Shown: positions 34,269-43,197, counted from the stretch's first letter. The stretch: 55,488 nt of DNA from an uncultured Actinomycetes bacterium (GCA_937876245.1 CALEGP010000025.1:1-55488), one strand, 5' to 3'. Program-made: numbers and translations. The notes: generated by a model not told the origin, from the letters alone.

Positions 34269-35000
34269 TTAAGAATCTTGCTGCATGGACCACATGGTCC
34301 AAATATGAGTACGAACGCTGCGGGGTTGTCGCATAATTGTTGTGATTTGGAATGCGACATCTTCAGGGCGTAAATAAGTTTTAAGTTTTTCTTCACCTGC
34401 AGTGCGACCGACACCAAGTGCAAATTCGGTTTCAACACCGGCAGGACAAACAAGAGCAACTCGAACGCCCTTTGCGCGAAGTTCGCGATCAAGTCCGCCA
34501 GCGAAACCAACTTGAGCATGTTTCGTTCCGGTATAAATTGCCTCGATATCGCCACCGCGGAATCCTGCAACTGATGCAACGATTACTACATCGCCCTCTT
34601 TTTTAGCCAACATAGTTGGCAGAGCCGCGCGAATCATATGGACAGTGCCTTCATAGTTTGTGCGCATCATGCGGTTTACGTCATCGTCGCTATGATCGAG
34701 AATCGAACCGTAGAAGCCGATGCCAGCATTAGGAACAACTGTGTCGATAGTGCCAAAGGTATCGATAGCTTTCTTAGCGACAGCTCTTGCAACGTCAGGA
34801 ATCGAGCAGTCACCAGCGAAGTAAGTGGCGCTTTCACCAAGTGAGGACACCATTTCCTTGAGGCGATCTTCGTTTCTGGCATTTAGAACGACTTTGCAGC
34901 CTTGTTCAACCAAAGTTTTGGCGGCGGCGGCTCCGATACCTGAAGTAGCGCCAGTGATAATTACAACTTTCCCAGTGAGGTCACGCAATTGATATGTCAT
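34269..35000 (-). CDS. Short-chain dehydrogenase/reductase
   Basis: A 243-residue classical SDR: TGATSGIG (cofactor), PNAG in place of NNAG, VIVASVAGFRGG (catalytic Ser), YTGTKHA (YxxxK) and VCPAGVETEF afterwards. It resembles short oxidoreductases of broad specificity such as YdfG-like serine/3-hydroxy acid dehydrogenases. The ATG stands 6 nt after TAACCT, a leaderless pattern, and the divergent HNH gene has the same arrangement 68 bp away. Stand-alone gene. Confidence 0.87.
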   Translation of the reverse strand: MTYQLRDLTGKVVIITGATSGIGAAAAKTLVEQGCKVVLNARNEDRLKEMVSSLGESATYFAGDCSIPDVARAVAKKAIDTFGTIDTVVPNAGIGFYGSILDHSDDDVNRMMRTNYEGTVHMIRAALPTMLAKKEGDVVIVASVAGFRGGDIEAIYTGTKHAQVGFAGGLDRELRAKGVRVALVCPAGVETEFALGVGRTAGEEKLKTYLRPEDVAFQITTIMRQPRSVRTHIWTMWSMQQDS

Positions 35001-35068
35001 GGTGGAAGGTTAGTCGAGAGAACCCGGTTTCACTATTCATTGCGCCAAACTCTCGGTAATCTTTCATC

Positions 35069-35707
35069 GTGCGAAGTATTTGGGAGTTTCGAGTAATTGG
35101 GTTGCTCGCCGGTGCAATTGTGGTAGCTGCAATATCGATAGTTCCTGTGAATGCCGCCGAGAAACTAACTCTGTTAGTGACAGATGATTATGAAGGTGGA
35201 TATGCCAGAGCTCTATTTAAGCATTGGATTGATGAAGATAAAGATGGCTGTAATACCCGATATGAAGTTTTAATTGCGGAGGCGATTGTTAAACCGCAAG
35301 TCGGAAAAGGTTGTTATTTGACTGGTGGGAAATGGCGCAGTCCATATGATCGAAAGATTTTTTATTCTCCAAACGGGCTGGATATCGATCACCTGGTACC
35401 TCTGGCCGAAGCGTGGCGTTCTGGGGCGTGGGCATGGGATTCGGCAAAACGGATGGCTTATGCAAATGACTTGGATGATAAGCAGACGTTGGTTGCTGTG
35501 ACAGCAAGTTTAAATCGGTCGAAGGGTGATAGAGACCCGGCGCATTGGATGCCACCAAAACGAAAATGTCGTTATCTTTCGAATTGGATTGCTGTGAAAT
35601 GGCGCTTTGATTTAACTGTAGATTGGATTGAAGCAGATTATCTGCGCACAGAAATAGGTGCATGCAATATTACAAATGTGGTGATTAAGGAAGCGGTAAG
35701 CAGTTAG
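35069..35707 (+). CDS. Secreted HNH nuclease (DUF1524 / GmrSD-like)
   Basis: A 212-residue secreted protein. It has a signal peptide (residues 1-30, ending VNA-A), then an HNH endonuclease domain of the DUF1524 type: LDIDHLVPLAEAWRSGA with the metal-binding His, and LVAVTASLNRSKGDRDPAHWMPP with the Asn and following His. Proteins like this are common in actinobacteria and may scavenge nucleotides from environmental DNA. The start is GTG 35069, 6 nt after TAATCT, a leaderless pattern. Four cysteines in the mature part could form disulphides, in keeping with export. Confidence 0.9.
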   Translation: MRSIWEFRVIGLLAGAIVVAAISIVPVNAAEKLTLLVTDDYEGGYARALFKHWIDEDKDGCNTRYEVLIAEAIVKPQVGKGCYLTGGKWRSPYDRKIFYSPNGLDIDHLVPLAEAWRSGAWAWDSAKRMAYANDLDDKQTLVAVTASLNRSKGDRDPAHWMPPKRKCRYLSNWIAVKWRFDLTVDWIEADYLRTEIGACNITNVVIKEAVSS

Positions 35708-35759
35708 CTAAAACCTGGTGCGCTATATCTCTTATTCTAGATTCTACTAAGTCGCCTAA

Positions 35760-36122
35760 CTATAGCGAGAGTGCGACAAATAGATTTACTAGGGCCAGCG
35801 CAATCATCGATGCCCAGATTCGGGTTGAGACAGCTGGCTTCTTTGTATTTTTATAACCCAGTACCAGAATGATTACTAGGAAAATTAATTTAATTCCGAC
35901 CTTGGTGTGATCCGGGGCATCCCAATTTGCAGCATCAGAGGAGTGCAACGAGGTACGAATTCCGACTAGAGCGATTCCAGAAATCAATGAAAGCAGTGCG
36001 CTGTGAAGGGCGCCACCAAGAATGCGTTTCTCTGGCTTTGGGATCTGAGAGAGCAGGACTCCGAGAAGGCCAAGGAATCCGAGAATGTGAAGGAGTAGGA
36101 AAATATTACGGGCTAGTGTCAT
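35760..36122 (-). CDS. Small four-helix membrane protein
   Basis: A 120-residue protein with four hydrophobic segments: NIFLLLHILGFLGLLGVLL, SALLSLISGIALVGI, VGIKLIFLVIILVLGY and WASMIALALVNLFVALSL. The first includes a His (LLHILG), and the general shape matches small actinobacterial membrane proteins of unknown function; a heme-binding or DUF2871-like role cannot be excluded. The ATG stands 6 nt after TACCCT (leaderless pattern). No partner genes. Confidence 0.65.
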   Translation of the reverse strand: MTLARNIFLLLHILGFLGLLGVLLSQIPKPEKRILGGALHSALLSLISGIALVGIRTSLHSSDAANWDAPDHTKVGIKLIFLVIILVLGYKNTKKPAVSTRIWASMIALALVNLFVALSL

Positions 36123-36193
36123 AAGTAGAGGGTAGCCGATAGGTTCTACTTAGGCACTCTTCGAGGCTATGTCTTCTTGAGGTTTGAAACTCT

Positions 36194-36227
36194 CCCTATT
36201 TAATTCCGAGTGATGATTTAAATAGGG
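36194..36227 (-). terminator. Terminator hairpin overlapping the end of the kinase gene
   Basis: CCCTATTTAA (36194-36203) and TTAAATAGGG (36218-36227) form a perfect 10-bp stem with a 14-nt loop. It covers the stop codon of the leftward FGGY kinase gene and should end that operon's transcript. Confidence 0.6.
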
Positions 36228-37524
36228 AATAGCTTGCTTCAAGAACTTCTACTTCAGATTGGACTGGGTAGAACATCTCCCCGATAGCGAGTTTTATTGA
36301 ATTAATTCCCTTGGCAATATCTAATGGTGAATTGACTGCGGCAATTGCCATTAAGGAAGCGCCAAAATCGGATCCCGAATTTTTCAGCGTTGCAATAGGG
36401 CGATTCATCACCGAAGCACGAATTTTGCACCAAATGGCTGATTTGGCTCCGCCACCGGCAGTCTTTAAATCGCCAGTAAGTGGAGCCCCTGCGGCAGCAA
36501 GGATTTCATAGGCATATTTTTCAGCAAAGGCGATTCCCTCAAGAATTGCGCGATATTGGTCGGTGCCATCGCGGGATGTGCCAGATGAAAATAATTCGAG
36601 ATTCTTATCTGCGATAGGAAAGCGCTCACCCTTGGCAACAAGAGGATACGTAACAAATGAAGCTGGTCCATTTTTCTCTGCCTCTCTATCCCAAGTTTTA
36701 ATGTCCCTCGAAAACTTTCTAAAAGAGATACCACCAAGATTTGAGGCTCCGCCGACTAACCAGTTATTGGTCGGGAGAAGGTGACTGTAGAACCCTGGAC
36801 CAGAGACTTCTTTATCACTAACTAATTTAATAACCATGGTTGTGCCGAGAATGGTAACGGCCGATCCAATTTCGGAACCACCAACAGAAATCTGAGCCGT
36901 GCAGCCATCAGTCATTCCGGCATAAATACGTATGTCGCCCATCTTTCCAAGTTCCGTGCCAGGAGCAACAACTTGTGGCAGGGAAATATTTGCATTCTTG
37001 GCACTTTCCAATACTTGCGAATCCCAATTTTTGCTTTCAAGATTGACGCCTGTTTTCAGGGCGTGGCTCCAGTCCGCTGGAATTTCCTGTGGTTTCTTTC
37101 CTAGTAAAGCTGCGATAACAAATTCTGGGGTGTGAACCAGTGAAAGATTTCCCAGCAATTTTGCTTCATTTCTGATAAATATTGCACGAGCAAGGGGCTT
37201 ATCAGCTCTGGCATCGTTGTACATCACAGCAGGTGCTGCCGGAGATCCATAATCATCGACAAGCGTAAAAGTTCCGGAGGTAGCAGAAATTACCAATGAA
37301 ATTGGTTTCACATTTATAGTTTTCGAAATTTTTTCGATCTGGGTAATCAGATTTTTTGCGGCAAGAACCCAGCTTTGGGAGTCTTGGGTTACGGCGCCAT
37401 TGGGAGCACGAATTACTGGTGCCAGTTTGACTGAAGCACTTCCAAGAATATTTCCTTCCTCATCCATTAAGAGCGCGCGAGCTGACTCCGTTGCGATATC
37501 AAGACCGATATATGCTGATTTCAT
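36196..37524 (-). CDS. FGGY-family carbohydrate kinase, D-ribulokinase-like
   Basis: A 442-residue FGGY kinase. The phosphate-1 motif is YIGLDIATESARA, and VISATSGTFTLVDDYGSPAAPAVMYNDAR plus TDGCTAQISVGG and VTILGTTMVIKLV resemble the cyanobacterial SePSK / plant XK-1 group that phosphorylates D-ribulose. The second domain holds KTAGGGAKSAIWCKIRA. It is the last gene of the leftward operon, and its ATG directly abuts the HAD gene's stop. It is clearly a different subfamily from the two rhamnulokinase-like genes in this locus. A pentulose or tetrulose substrate is my inference. Confidence 0.82.
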   Translation of the reverse strand: MKSAYIGLDIATESARALLMDEEGNILGSASVKLAPVIRAPNGAVTQDSQSWVLAAKNLITQIEKISKTINVKPISLVISATSGTFTLVDDYGSPAAPAVMYNDARADKPLARAIFIRNEAKLLGNLSLVHTPEFVIAALLGKKPQEIPADWSHALKTGVNLESKNWDSQVLESAKNANISLPQVVAPGTELGKMGDIRIYAGMTDGCTAQISVGGSEIGSAVTILGTTMVIKLVSDKEVSGPGFYSHLLPTNNWLVGGASNLGGISFRKFSRDIKTWDREAEKNGPASFVTYPLVAKGERFPIADKNLELFSSGTSRDGTDQYRAILEGIAFAEKYAYEILAAAGAPLTGDLKTAGGGAKSAIWCKIRASVMNRPIATLKNSGSDFGASLMAIAAVNSPLDIAKGINSIKLAIGEMFYPVQSEVEVLEASYSLFKSSLGIK

Positions 37525-38187
37525 TTATAAACTTGCGATCAATTCTGCGAGTCCCTCAAGAGAATTCGCCACGATATCTGGAATCTCAAGATCCGATCTT
37601 GAAGGAACTGGGTTTGCTTCACCGCGCAAGATCCAAACAGTTCGGAATCCGAGGGATTTCGCTGGTATGACATCGGTATCTAAGCGATTGCCGATGTGTA
37701 TGGTGTCTCTTGCCACGCTGCCAAGTTCGTGCAGCGCCATCTGAAATATCTTTGAATCAGGTTTTTCAACGCCAAGGAGAGCGGAAATCCCAAGAAATTT
37801 TATATGTTCTAAAATTCCATCACGCTCGAGACTCTTGACTACAGATTTGGGTTGGTTGGCCACCAGCCCTATTTTTACGCCCTGACTCTCGAATTTTTGG
37901 ATTAAATCTTTGGCATCCAAATACAAATCACTCTCTTCAAAATTCCACTGAGACGTAGCAATTTCCATTACCTGACTCCTTAAGTCAAGAGAACCAAAAA
38001 ATTCCATACAGAGTTTGCTTCGAAGAGAACCAGAGTGCGACTTTAAATGGTCTTGATAAACTTTTTCAAAACGCTCAGGATCAATTTCGTCAACGAAATT
38101 TTCGATGGCGCCGTATATAGCTCTCTTAAATACCTCGTCAGAATAAATTATCCCGCCAACATCGAACGTGACTGAATCTGGTTTCAT
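37525..38187 (-). CDS. HAD-family phosphatase
   Basis: A 220-residue haloacid-dehalogenase-type hydrolase with a helical cap. Motif I is TFDVGGIIY: the nucleophile Asp is kept and the second Asp is Gly, as in YihX-like sugar phosphatases. Motif II is IGLVANQP, motif III the Lys in GVEKPDSKIF, motif IV HIGNRLDTDV. It lies between the class II aldolase and the D-ribulokinase-like gene with gaps of 6 and 0 bp. Likely a sugar-phosphate phosphatase that either completes the pathway or clears dead-end phosphates (inference). Confidence 0.85.
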   Translation of the reverse strand: MKPDSVTFDVGGIIYSDEVFKRAIYGAIENFVDEIDPERFEKVYQDHLKSHSGSLRSKLCMEFFGSLDLRSQVMEIATSQWNFEESDLYLDAKDLIQKFESQGVKIGLVANQPKSVVKSLERDGILEHIKFLGISALLGVEKPDSKIFQMALHELGSVARDTIHIGNRLDTDVIPAKSLGFRTVWILRGEANPVPSRSDLEIPDIVANSLEGLAELIASL

Positions 38188-38193
38188 TACTAT

Positions 38194-38985
38194 TTAGCTA
38201 CTAAGTTTTTCGCGTTCAAGTAGCCGCTTTCGAAGAATTTCATCGGGACGAAACGCGATTGCCTCTGCTGCATCTTTAGGAACAAATTCAATTCCACCAG
38301 CGCCTAGGGCGCCAAGTCGGATTTTTGCTGCCTTCACTGCAATTTCTGTCGTGCCAAGGGCATCGCTTGCGCCAACACCGAAGGTAGCTAGTCCATGATT
38401 TCCAAGAATTATCTGTCCTGGATTTCGGCCATACTTCCCTTGGTATTCAAGGACTCCTTCATAAACGCCAAGCCCCAGGTCTAGTCCGGGGTTAGCAAAT
38501 GGTAAAAATAGTGGAACTGGGCCACACATGACAGCTTCATCTGGGAAAACTGTTCCGCTGTAGTGACTGGCTCCGTCCTTACTGGCGGCGAGGGCTACCA
38601 CTGGGGTTGGGTGAGTGTGAAGTGACCAATCGACTCCCATTGAATGAAACGCAACAACATGCACCAAGGTTTCAATACTGGCTTTACGAACTTGGCCATC
38701 AGAATTTTTCGAAGAAGCAAGAATTGCATTGAGCGCTGCCGTTAGTTTTTCACTTGAGCCATTTTTGCGGGCATCTTCTAAAATTTCTACGCACGGCCCC
38801 AGCTCTAGCCAAACCCAGTCTTCTTCTTTAGCATTGCCCATGACTACACCACTTGCCTTAACTAAGAATCTATTATTTGATCGGTCAAATACCGCAGCGT
38901 TTCCTTCCGCCTGAATCGTTAAATCAGCAAGAGGTGAACCGGCTTTGCGGGAGAGTTCAGTTAAATCTCTGGCTAAATTCGACAT
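38194..38985 (-). CDS. Class II aldolase/adducin family protein
   Basis: A 263-residue class II aldolase, the group of L-fuculose-1-phosphate and L-rhamnulose-1-phosphate aldolases. Zinc ligands are visible in SLHTHPTPV (two His) and later in the LGNHGL segment (His); the N-terminal glycine-rich phosphate loop is less clear, with NRFLVKASGVVMG in its place. Placed directly after the rhamnulokinase-like gene (9 bp) in one operon, it should split a ketose 1-phosphate into DHAP and an aldehyde. The rhamnose operon on the other strand has its own aldolase, so this one probably serves another sugar. Confidence 0.83.
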   Translation of the reverse strand: MSNLARDLTELSRKAGSPLADLTIQAEGNAAVFDRSNNRFLVKASGVVMGNAKEEDWVWLELGPCVEILEDARKNGSSEKLTAALNAILASSKNSDGQVRKASIETLVHVVAFHSMGVDWSLHTHPTPVVALAASKDGASHYSGTVFPDEAVMCGPVPLFLPFANPGLDLGLGVYEGVLEYQGKYGRNPGQIILGNHGLATFGVGASDALGTTEIAVKAAKIRLGALGAGGIEFVPKDAAEAIAFRPDEILRKRLLEREKLSS

Positions 38986-38994
38986 TCGAGCCTC

Positions 38995-40518
38995 CTAGTT
39001 TTCGGTTTCGCCAATTAATAAATCGTATCGTAATTGAAGTGCGGCAACCTCACTACGTATTTTCGAAGTTTGGTCCGGCAAGTAACTCTTAATCTTTAAG
39101 TCACTAGCTTTGACGATCTTGCGACCCTCCTCTATTGAACTGATTTCACCAAGCGCAATGGCTTGAACTATTGCATTTCCCATTGCCGTAGCCTCGATCG
39201 GGCCTGCAATAACTTCTAGTCCGGATATATCTGCGGTTAGCTGAGAGAGAAGTGCATTTTGTGAACCGCCACCAATTATCTGAATCGCGGGCATCGGCAG
39301 TCCGCTGCACTCTTGAAGAATCCTCGCAATCAGGGCGTATTGCAAAGCTAATGAAGCAAAAATGCACTGCGCTAATTCGCCAGGAGTGGTTGGGATTGAC
39401 TGTCCAGTGCTCTTCGCAAATTGCTGAATTCGAGCAATCATCTCACCAGCATGAATAAATACCGGATTGTCTACATAAATTAAAGTTCGCCACTTCTTAT
39501 CTTGGGCTTGTTGCTCCTCCGCTAATTCCACTAATTGCGCATATGTCAATTCAACGCCTTGGAGTTTTAGATCCCGCCGAACTTCCTGAATTAACCAGAG
39601 GCCAACTATGTTGCACAGCAAACGCGTATTCCTGCCGAACCCGCCCTCATTAGTCAATCGATATTTTAGAGTTAGCTTATTTATCACTGGCTTATCTAGC
39701 TCAACTCCCAGCAGTGACCAGGTTCCAGAAGAGATATAAGCATTTCCGGGTGACTTAAATGGCGTAGCGACGACAGCCGATGCGGTGTCATGGCTTGCCG
39801 TTGCAATACAGGGAATAGGTCCGATACCAGTTTGCTCCTGAATTTGCCTACTCAATGCTCCGCGAATGGTTCCGGCATCTTGAACTGGGCCCAGAATATT
39901 AGTCGGAATTCCTAGATCATCTGCCAATTGAGTTGCCCAACGATTATTGAATACGTCATAAAGTCCCGTTGTCGATGCGATTGTGTACTCAGTTCCGATA
40001 GTTCCTGTCAGTGCATGTAGGACTAAGTCAGGCATTAACAGAAGGTGATGCGCAATTGCTAATTCATCTGGAGTCTGCTCGGTTATCGCAAGAAGTTGGT
40101 AAATAGAATTAACTTCGAGCAACTGTGAACCAGTGTCACCGTGCAATCTTTCCTTTCCGACAGTGGCAGACGCTTTCTTTAAGTAACCATCAGTTCGGTG
40201 ATCACGGTGACTAACGGGTAGCCCAATTAACTTTCCATTTATATCCAACAAACCAAAATCCAAACCCCAAGTGTCAACGGCGATTGAGAGAAAAGGGCCA
40301 TCGGGCGCTGCAATTTTTAAGGCGGAAATAATTTCCTGCATTATTTTTGGAAAGTCCCAACAACGGCGACCACGGACATCATTGACCACGGGGGTAGCAA
40401 AGCGATAAATCTCGCGAGTAGAAATCTCGCTGCCAATTTCAACAGCCATCAGCCGCCCTGATTCTGCTCCCAAATCCAATGCCAGGTATGAGCCCATATT
40501 TTGAGAAAACCCCTCCAT
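38995..40518 (-). CDS. Rhamnulokinase-like FGGY kinase
   Basis: A 507-residue FGGY kinase of the rhamnulokinase group. The phosphate-1 motif is LALDLGAESGRLM, followed by VDTWGLDFGLLD, SHRDHRTDG and TASHDTASAV, and YISSGTWSLLGVE; the second domain has QIIGGGSQNALLSQLTAD. The start may be ATG 40518 or ATG 40497, with a GGAGGGG between them. The protein differs clearly from the rhamnulokinase at 49055. As first gene of an operon with a class II aldolase it may act on another 6-deoxyketose such as fuculose. Divergent from the rhamnose transporter. Confidence 0.88.
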   Translation of the reverse strand: MEGFSQNMGSYLALDLGAESGRLMAVEIGSEISTREIYRFATPVVNDVRGRRCWDFPKIMQEIISALKIAAPDGPFLSIAVDTWGLDFGLLDINGKLIGLPVSHRDHRTDGYLKKASATVGKERLHGDTGSQLLEVNSIYQLLAITEQTPDELAIAHHLLLMPDLVLHALTGTIGTEYTIASTTGLYDVFNNRWATQLADDLGIPTNILGPVQDAGTIRGALSRQIQEQTGIGPIPCIATASHDTASAVVATPFKSPGNAYISSGTWSLLGVELDKPVINKLTLKYRLTNEGGFGRNTRLLCNIVGLWLIQEVRRDLKLQGVELTYAQLVELAEEQQAQDKKWRTLIYVDNPVFIHAGEMIARIQQFAKSTGQSIPTTPGELAQCIFASLALQYALIARILQECSGLPMPAIQIIGGGSQNALLSQLTADISGLEVIAGPIEATAMGNAIVQAIALGEISSIEEGRKIVKASDLKIKSYLPDQTSKIRSEVAALQLRYDLLIGETEN

Positions 40519-40537
40519 TTGATGATAAATGCAATCA

Positions 40538-40570
40538 TGTTACAGATTGTTATAAAAAATAACCTGTTAC
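40538..40570. promoter_or_regulatory. Candidate operator, deoxysugar divergent region (left)
   Basis: GTTAT (40549-40553) and ATAAC (40559-40563) form a perfect inverted repeat with a 5-bp A-tract centre. It is flanked on each side by the same hexamer, TGTTAC (40538-40543 and 40565-40570). It lies 20-50 bp before the leftward kinase start, where a repressor would block its promoter. Confidence 0.45.
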
Positions 40571-40600
40571 TTAAACACTCCCTTAATCTTTTCTTATAAA
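40571..40600 (+). promoter_or_regulatory. Possible promoter of the rhamnose transporter operon
   Basis: TTAAAC (about 40571-40576) and TATAAA (about 40595-40600) are spaced by 18 bp and could be -35 and -10 elements for the rightward operon. The spacing is acceptable; the -35 match is modest. Confidence 0.35.
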
Positions 40601-40620
40601 AGCTCTAGTTTCAAGATGTT

Positions 40621-40646
40621 TCTATGATTAGAATCCCAAACATAGA
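40621..40646. promoter_or_regulatory. Candidate operator, deoxysugar divergent region (right)
   Basis: TCTATG (40621-40626) and CATAGA (40641-40646) are an inverted repeat with a 14-bp spacer, 21 bp before the ATPase gene and just downstream of its probable promoter. It may be a regulator site for the rightward rhamnose operon. Confidence 0.4.
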
Positions 40647-40666
40647 TTTTCATTTCAAATAATTAA

Positions 40667-42187
40667 ATGAGTGGAGTCATAGTGGCACAACAGGGCGATC
40701 TACTTCTGCAGATGAAAGGCGTTCAAAAGCGCTTTGGTGGTGCGATTGCACTTAGCGGTACCGACCTTTCAATTCGCGCTGGAGAAATTCACGCATTGCT
40801 TGGAGAGAACGGTGCGGGTAAATCTACAATGTTAAAAATTCTTGCAGGTGTTCATGTTAATGATGGAGGAACAATCTCAATGGCTGGCAGGTCATTTCAA
40901 ACCGGTTCACCACAAGCCTCAATCGAGCAAGGCATTGCAGTTATCTATCAAGAACCTTCACTATTTTTGGATTTAACTTTGGCAGAAAATGTTTTTATTG
41001 GGCGCCAACCAATGAAGGGCGCGGCTATTGACTGGACTTTGGTCCAGAACGAAGCAGCGCGGCTATTCGATGAATTGGGAGTTCCACTCGATCCTAAGCG
41101 TCTAGCAAGGGGATTATCGATTGCAGATCAACAAGTTGTTGAAATTGCAAAAGCGCTTTCCATGAATGCAAATATTATCTTGATGGATGAGCCAACTGCT
41201 GCACTTTCCGCTTCTGAAGTGGAACGCTTAATGACCGTAATGCAAAGTTTGAAGGCAGCAAACAAAGCAGTTATTTTTGTAAGTCACCGACTCGACGAGG
41301 TGTTTATGATATCTGATTTCATAACTGTAATGCGAGATGGGGCAACGGTCAGTGAGAATTCTGTTGAACAAACGGACATGCAGAAGGTCATTAAAGAAAT
41401 GGTCGGGCGCGAACTTACTGAGCTTTTTCCAAAAACCGAACATGATATAGGCGATGTCGTGCTTGAAGTTAAGGACATTACCAACCCAGCATATTTCCGT
41501 AACATTTCATTTAAGGTTAGAAAGGGCGAGATCGTTGCACTCGCTGGCTTAGTCGGCTCAGGACGTTCTGAAGTTGCTAGAGCCATATTTGGGATTGATA
41601 AGTATGACAGCGGCAGTGTGGAAGTTAATGGCGAGCTGTTGCAAAAGGGTTCACCGATAGTTTCCATGGAACGAAAGATTGCGCTGGTTCCCGAAGATCG
41701 CAGGCAGCAGGGTTTATTCATGATCGCAGGAGTTGATCGGAATATTGCAATGGAGTCATTTGATCGATTGAAAGGAAAGATTTTTTTAAATTTTAAAAAG
41801 GAGCGTACTTTAACTGAAACCTGGCGAGATAAACTGAGCATCAAATTTGAATCTGCTTCAGATCCTGTTGACAGTCTTTCGGGAGGTAATCAGCAGAAGA
41901 CGGTCCTAGCGAAATGGCTAGCCACTAATCCTGACATTCTGATAGTTGATGAGCCAACTCGTGGAATCGATGTTGGAACAAAGGCAGAGGTACACAAATT
42001 GATTGATGCCGCCGCCGGCGAAGGCAAGGCAGTTTTAATGATTTCTTCTGAACTTCCAGAAGTTTTAGGAATGGCTGATCGCATTATCGTTATGCGCGAG
42101 GGTCACCAGGTTGCCGAACTTTCTCGGAAAGATGCTACTCAGGAAAAAGTAATTGCTGCAGCTACTACCGGAAGTAAAGGTGCCTAA
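40667..42187 (+). CDS. rhaT: Rhamnose ABC transporter ATP-binding protein (CUT2, RbsA-like)
   Basis: A 506-residue tandem ATPase of the CUT2 family. The first domain has Walker A GENGAGKST (about residues 46-54), LSIADQQVVEIAKAL, and ILMDEPTAAL as Walker B. The second has the degenerate Walker A of this family (GLVGSGRSE), LSGGNQQKTVLAKWL, and ILIVDEPTRGIDVG. It powers import through the two permeases that follow. Context (rhamnose mutarotase, isomerase, aldolase) gives the rhamnose assignment; in rhizobia this gene is rhaT. GTG 40682, behind GGAG, is a credible alternative start. Confidence 0.87.
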   Translation: MSGVIVAQQGDLLLQMKGVQKRFGGAIALSGTDLSIRAGEIHALLGENGAGKSTMLKILAGVHVNDGGTISMAGRSFQTGSPQASIEQGIAVIYQEPSLFLDLTLAENVFIGRQPMKGAAIDWTLVQNEAARLFDELGVPLDPKRLARGLSIADQQVVEIAKALSMNANIILMDEPTAALSASEVERLMTVMQSLKAANKAVIFVSHRLDEVFMISDFITVMRDGATVSENSVEQTDMQKVIKEMVGRELTELFPKTEHDIGDVVLEVKDITNPAYFRNISFKVRKGEIVALAGLVGSGRSEVARAIFGIDKYDSGSVEVNGELLQKGSPIVSMERKIALVPEDRRQQGLFMIAGVDRNIAMESFDRLKGKIFLNFKKERTLTETWRDKLSIKFESASDPVDSLSGGNQQKTVLAKWLATNPDILIVDEPTRGIDVGTKAEVHKLIDAAAGEGKAVLMISSELPEVLGMADRIIVMREGHQVAELSRKDATQEKVIAAATTGSKGA

Positions 42188-42189
42188 AA

Positions 42190-43191
42190 GTGAATTCTTT
42201 CATATCTCGTCTTAAGCCTCGTGGGCGCGAAGGAAGTCTTGGAATTATTCTTTTGGTCACAGTAGGCATTACTGGCCTCATTAATCCACGTTTCCTAACT
42301 GGAGATGGGACCCGAGACCTATTCACTTCGACAGCCGTTGTTGCACTTCTTGCAATTGGCATGGCTCCAATCATAATTATGCGCCACATTGATCTCTCGG
42401 TTGCTTCGACCGTTGGATTAACGGCCTGGTTCATCGCTGACATATCCGCAAAAAATCCGGACTTTACTTGGGTTCAATGTTTCATCATCGGACCACTAAT
42501 TGGAATGATAGTTGGAGTCCTAAATGGACTCCTGGTTGCCGGCCTGCGTCTTCCTTCACTTGTAGTAACTCTTGGCACTCTCTACATAGTTCGTGGTGCC
42601 GTATATGTAATTTCCAATTCAGTTGATTACAACGCTCAGGAGATGCCACCAAGTCTTTTAGACCTTGGACAAAAAGTTTTCTTCGGTGTCATGCCTTTCA
42701 CATTCTTGTTGGTGATTTTCGCGATGTTGATTACAGCATGGTTTATGAAGTATCGGAAAGCAGGGCGTGACTGTTATGCAATTGGGTCGAATCCACATGC
42801 GGCTGACTTAGTAGGTCTGAAAGTATTTCGTCGCACCTTCCTAGCATTCGTCTTCTCAGGAGCGATGGCTGGGCTTGCAGGTGTCTTCTATTTAATGCGT
42901 TTTGCACAGGTTGACTCCACTGCCTTTTATGGTCAGGAACTTGCTGTTGTTGCGGCTGCTGTGATTGGTGGCGTAACCATTGCTGGTGGATCTGGAACAA
43001 CGATTGGTGCAACTATCGGTGCACTTCTTGTTCAGACAATTCAAGGTGGTTTGGCAGCGATAGGAGTGGATGCATTTTGGAAATCAGCAATTAATGGTTT
43101 GCTATTGATCGTAGCAATTTACGCGGATCGCACATTGGCACGGAAGAGTGAACGCACCTTACTCGCACAACGAATAAAAGAAAGGGCGTAA
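42190..43191 (+). CDS. rhaP: Rhamnose ABC transporter permease (CUT2, RbsC-like)
   Basis: A 333-residue CUT2 permease with about ten hydrophobic segments. Family blocks are MAPIIIMRHIDLSVAST near residue 65, GLRLPSLVVTLGTLYIVRG, YAIGSNPHAADLVGLKVFR and AAAVIGGVTIAGGSGTTIGATIGALL. The start is GTG, 2 bp after the ATPase stop. The next gene encodes a second permease of the same family; the pair probably forms a heterodimer, as in RhaPQ of rhizobia. Confidence 0.86.
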   Translation: MNSFISRLKPRGREGSLGIILLVTVGITGLINPRFLTGDGTRDLFTSTAVVALLAIGMAPIIIMRHIDLSVASTVGLTAWFIADISAKNPDFTWVQCFIIGPLIGMIVGVLNGLLVAGLRLPSLVVTLGTLYIVRGAVYVISNSVDYNAQEMPPSLLDLGQKVFFGVMPFTFLLVIFAMLITAWFMKYRKAGRDCYAIGSNPHAADLVGLKVFRRTFLAFVFSGAMAGLAGVFYLMRFAQVDSTAFYGQELAVVAAAVIGGVTIAGGSGTTIGATIGALLVQTIQGGLAAIGVDAFWKSAINGLLLIVAIYADRTLARKSERTLLAQRIKERA

Positions 43192-43197
43192 ACCGCT

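Noticed and set aside
37525-38187. HAD protein with Gly for the second motif I Asp, possibly inactive
   Set aside because: Active YihX-like sugar phosphatases share this change, and all other motifs are intact.
41284-41844. Open frame of 186 codons on the minus strand
   Set aside because: Antisense to the rhamnose transporter ATPase; Ser/Thr/Pro-rich composition is typical of a shadow frame.
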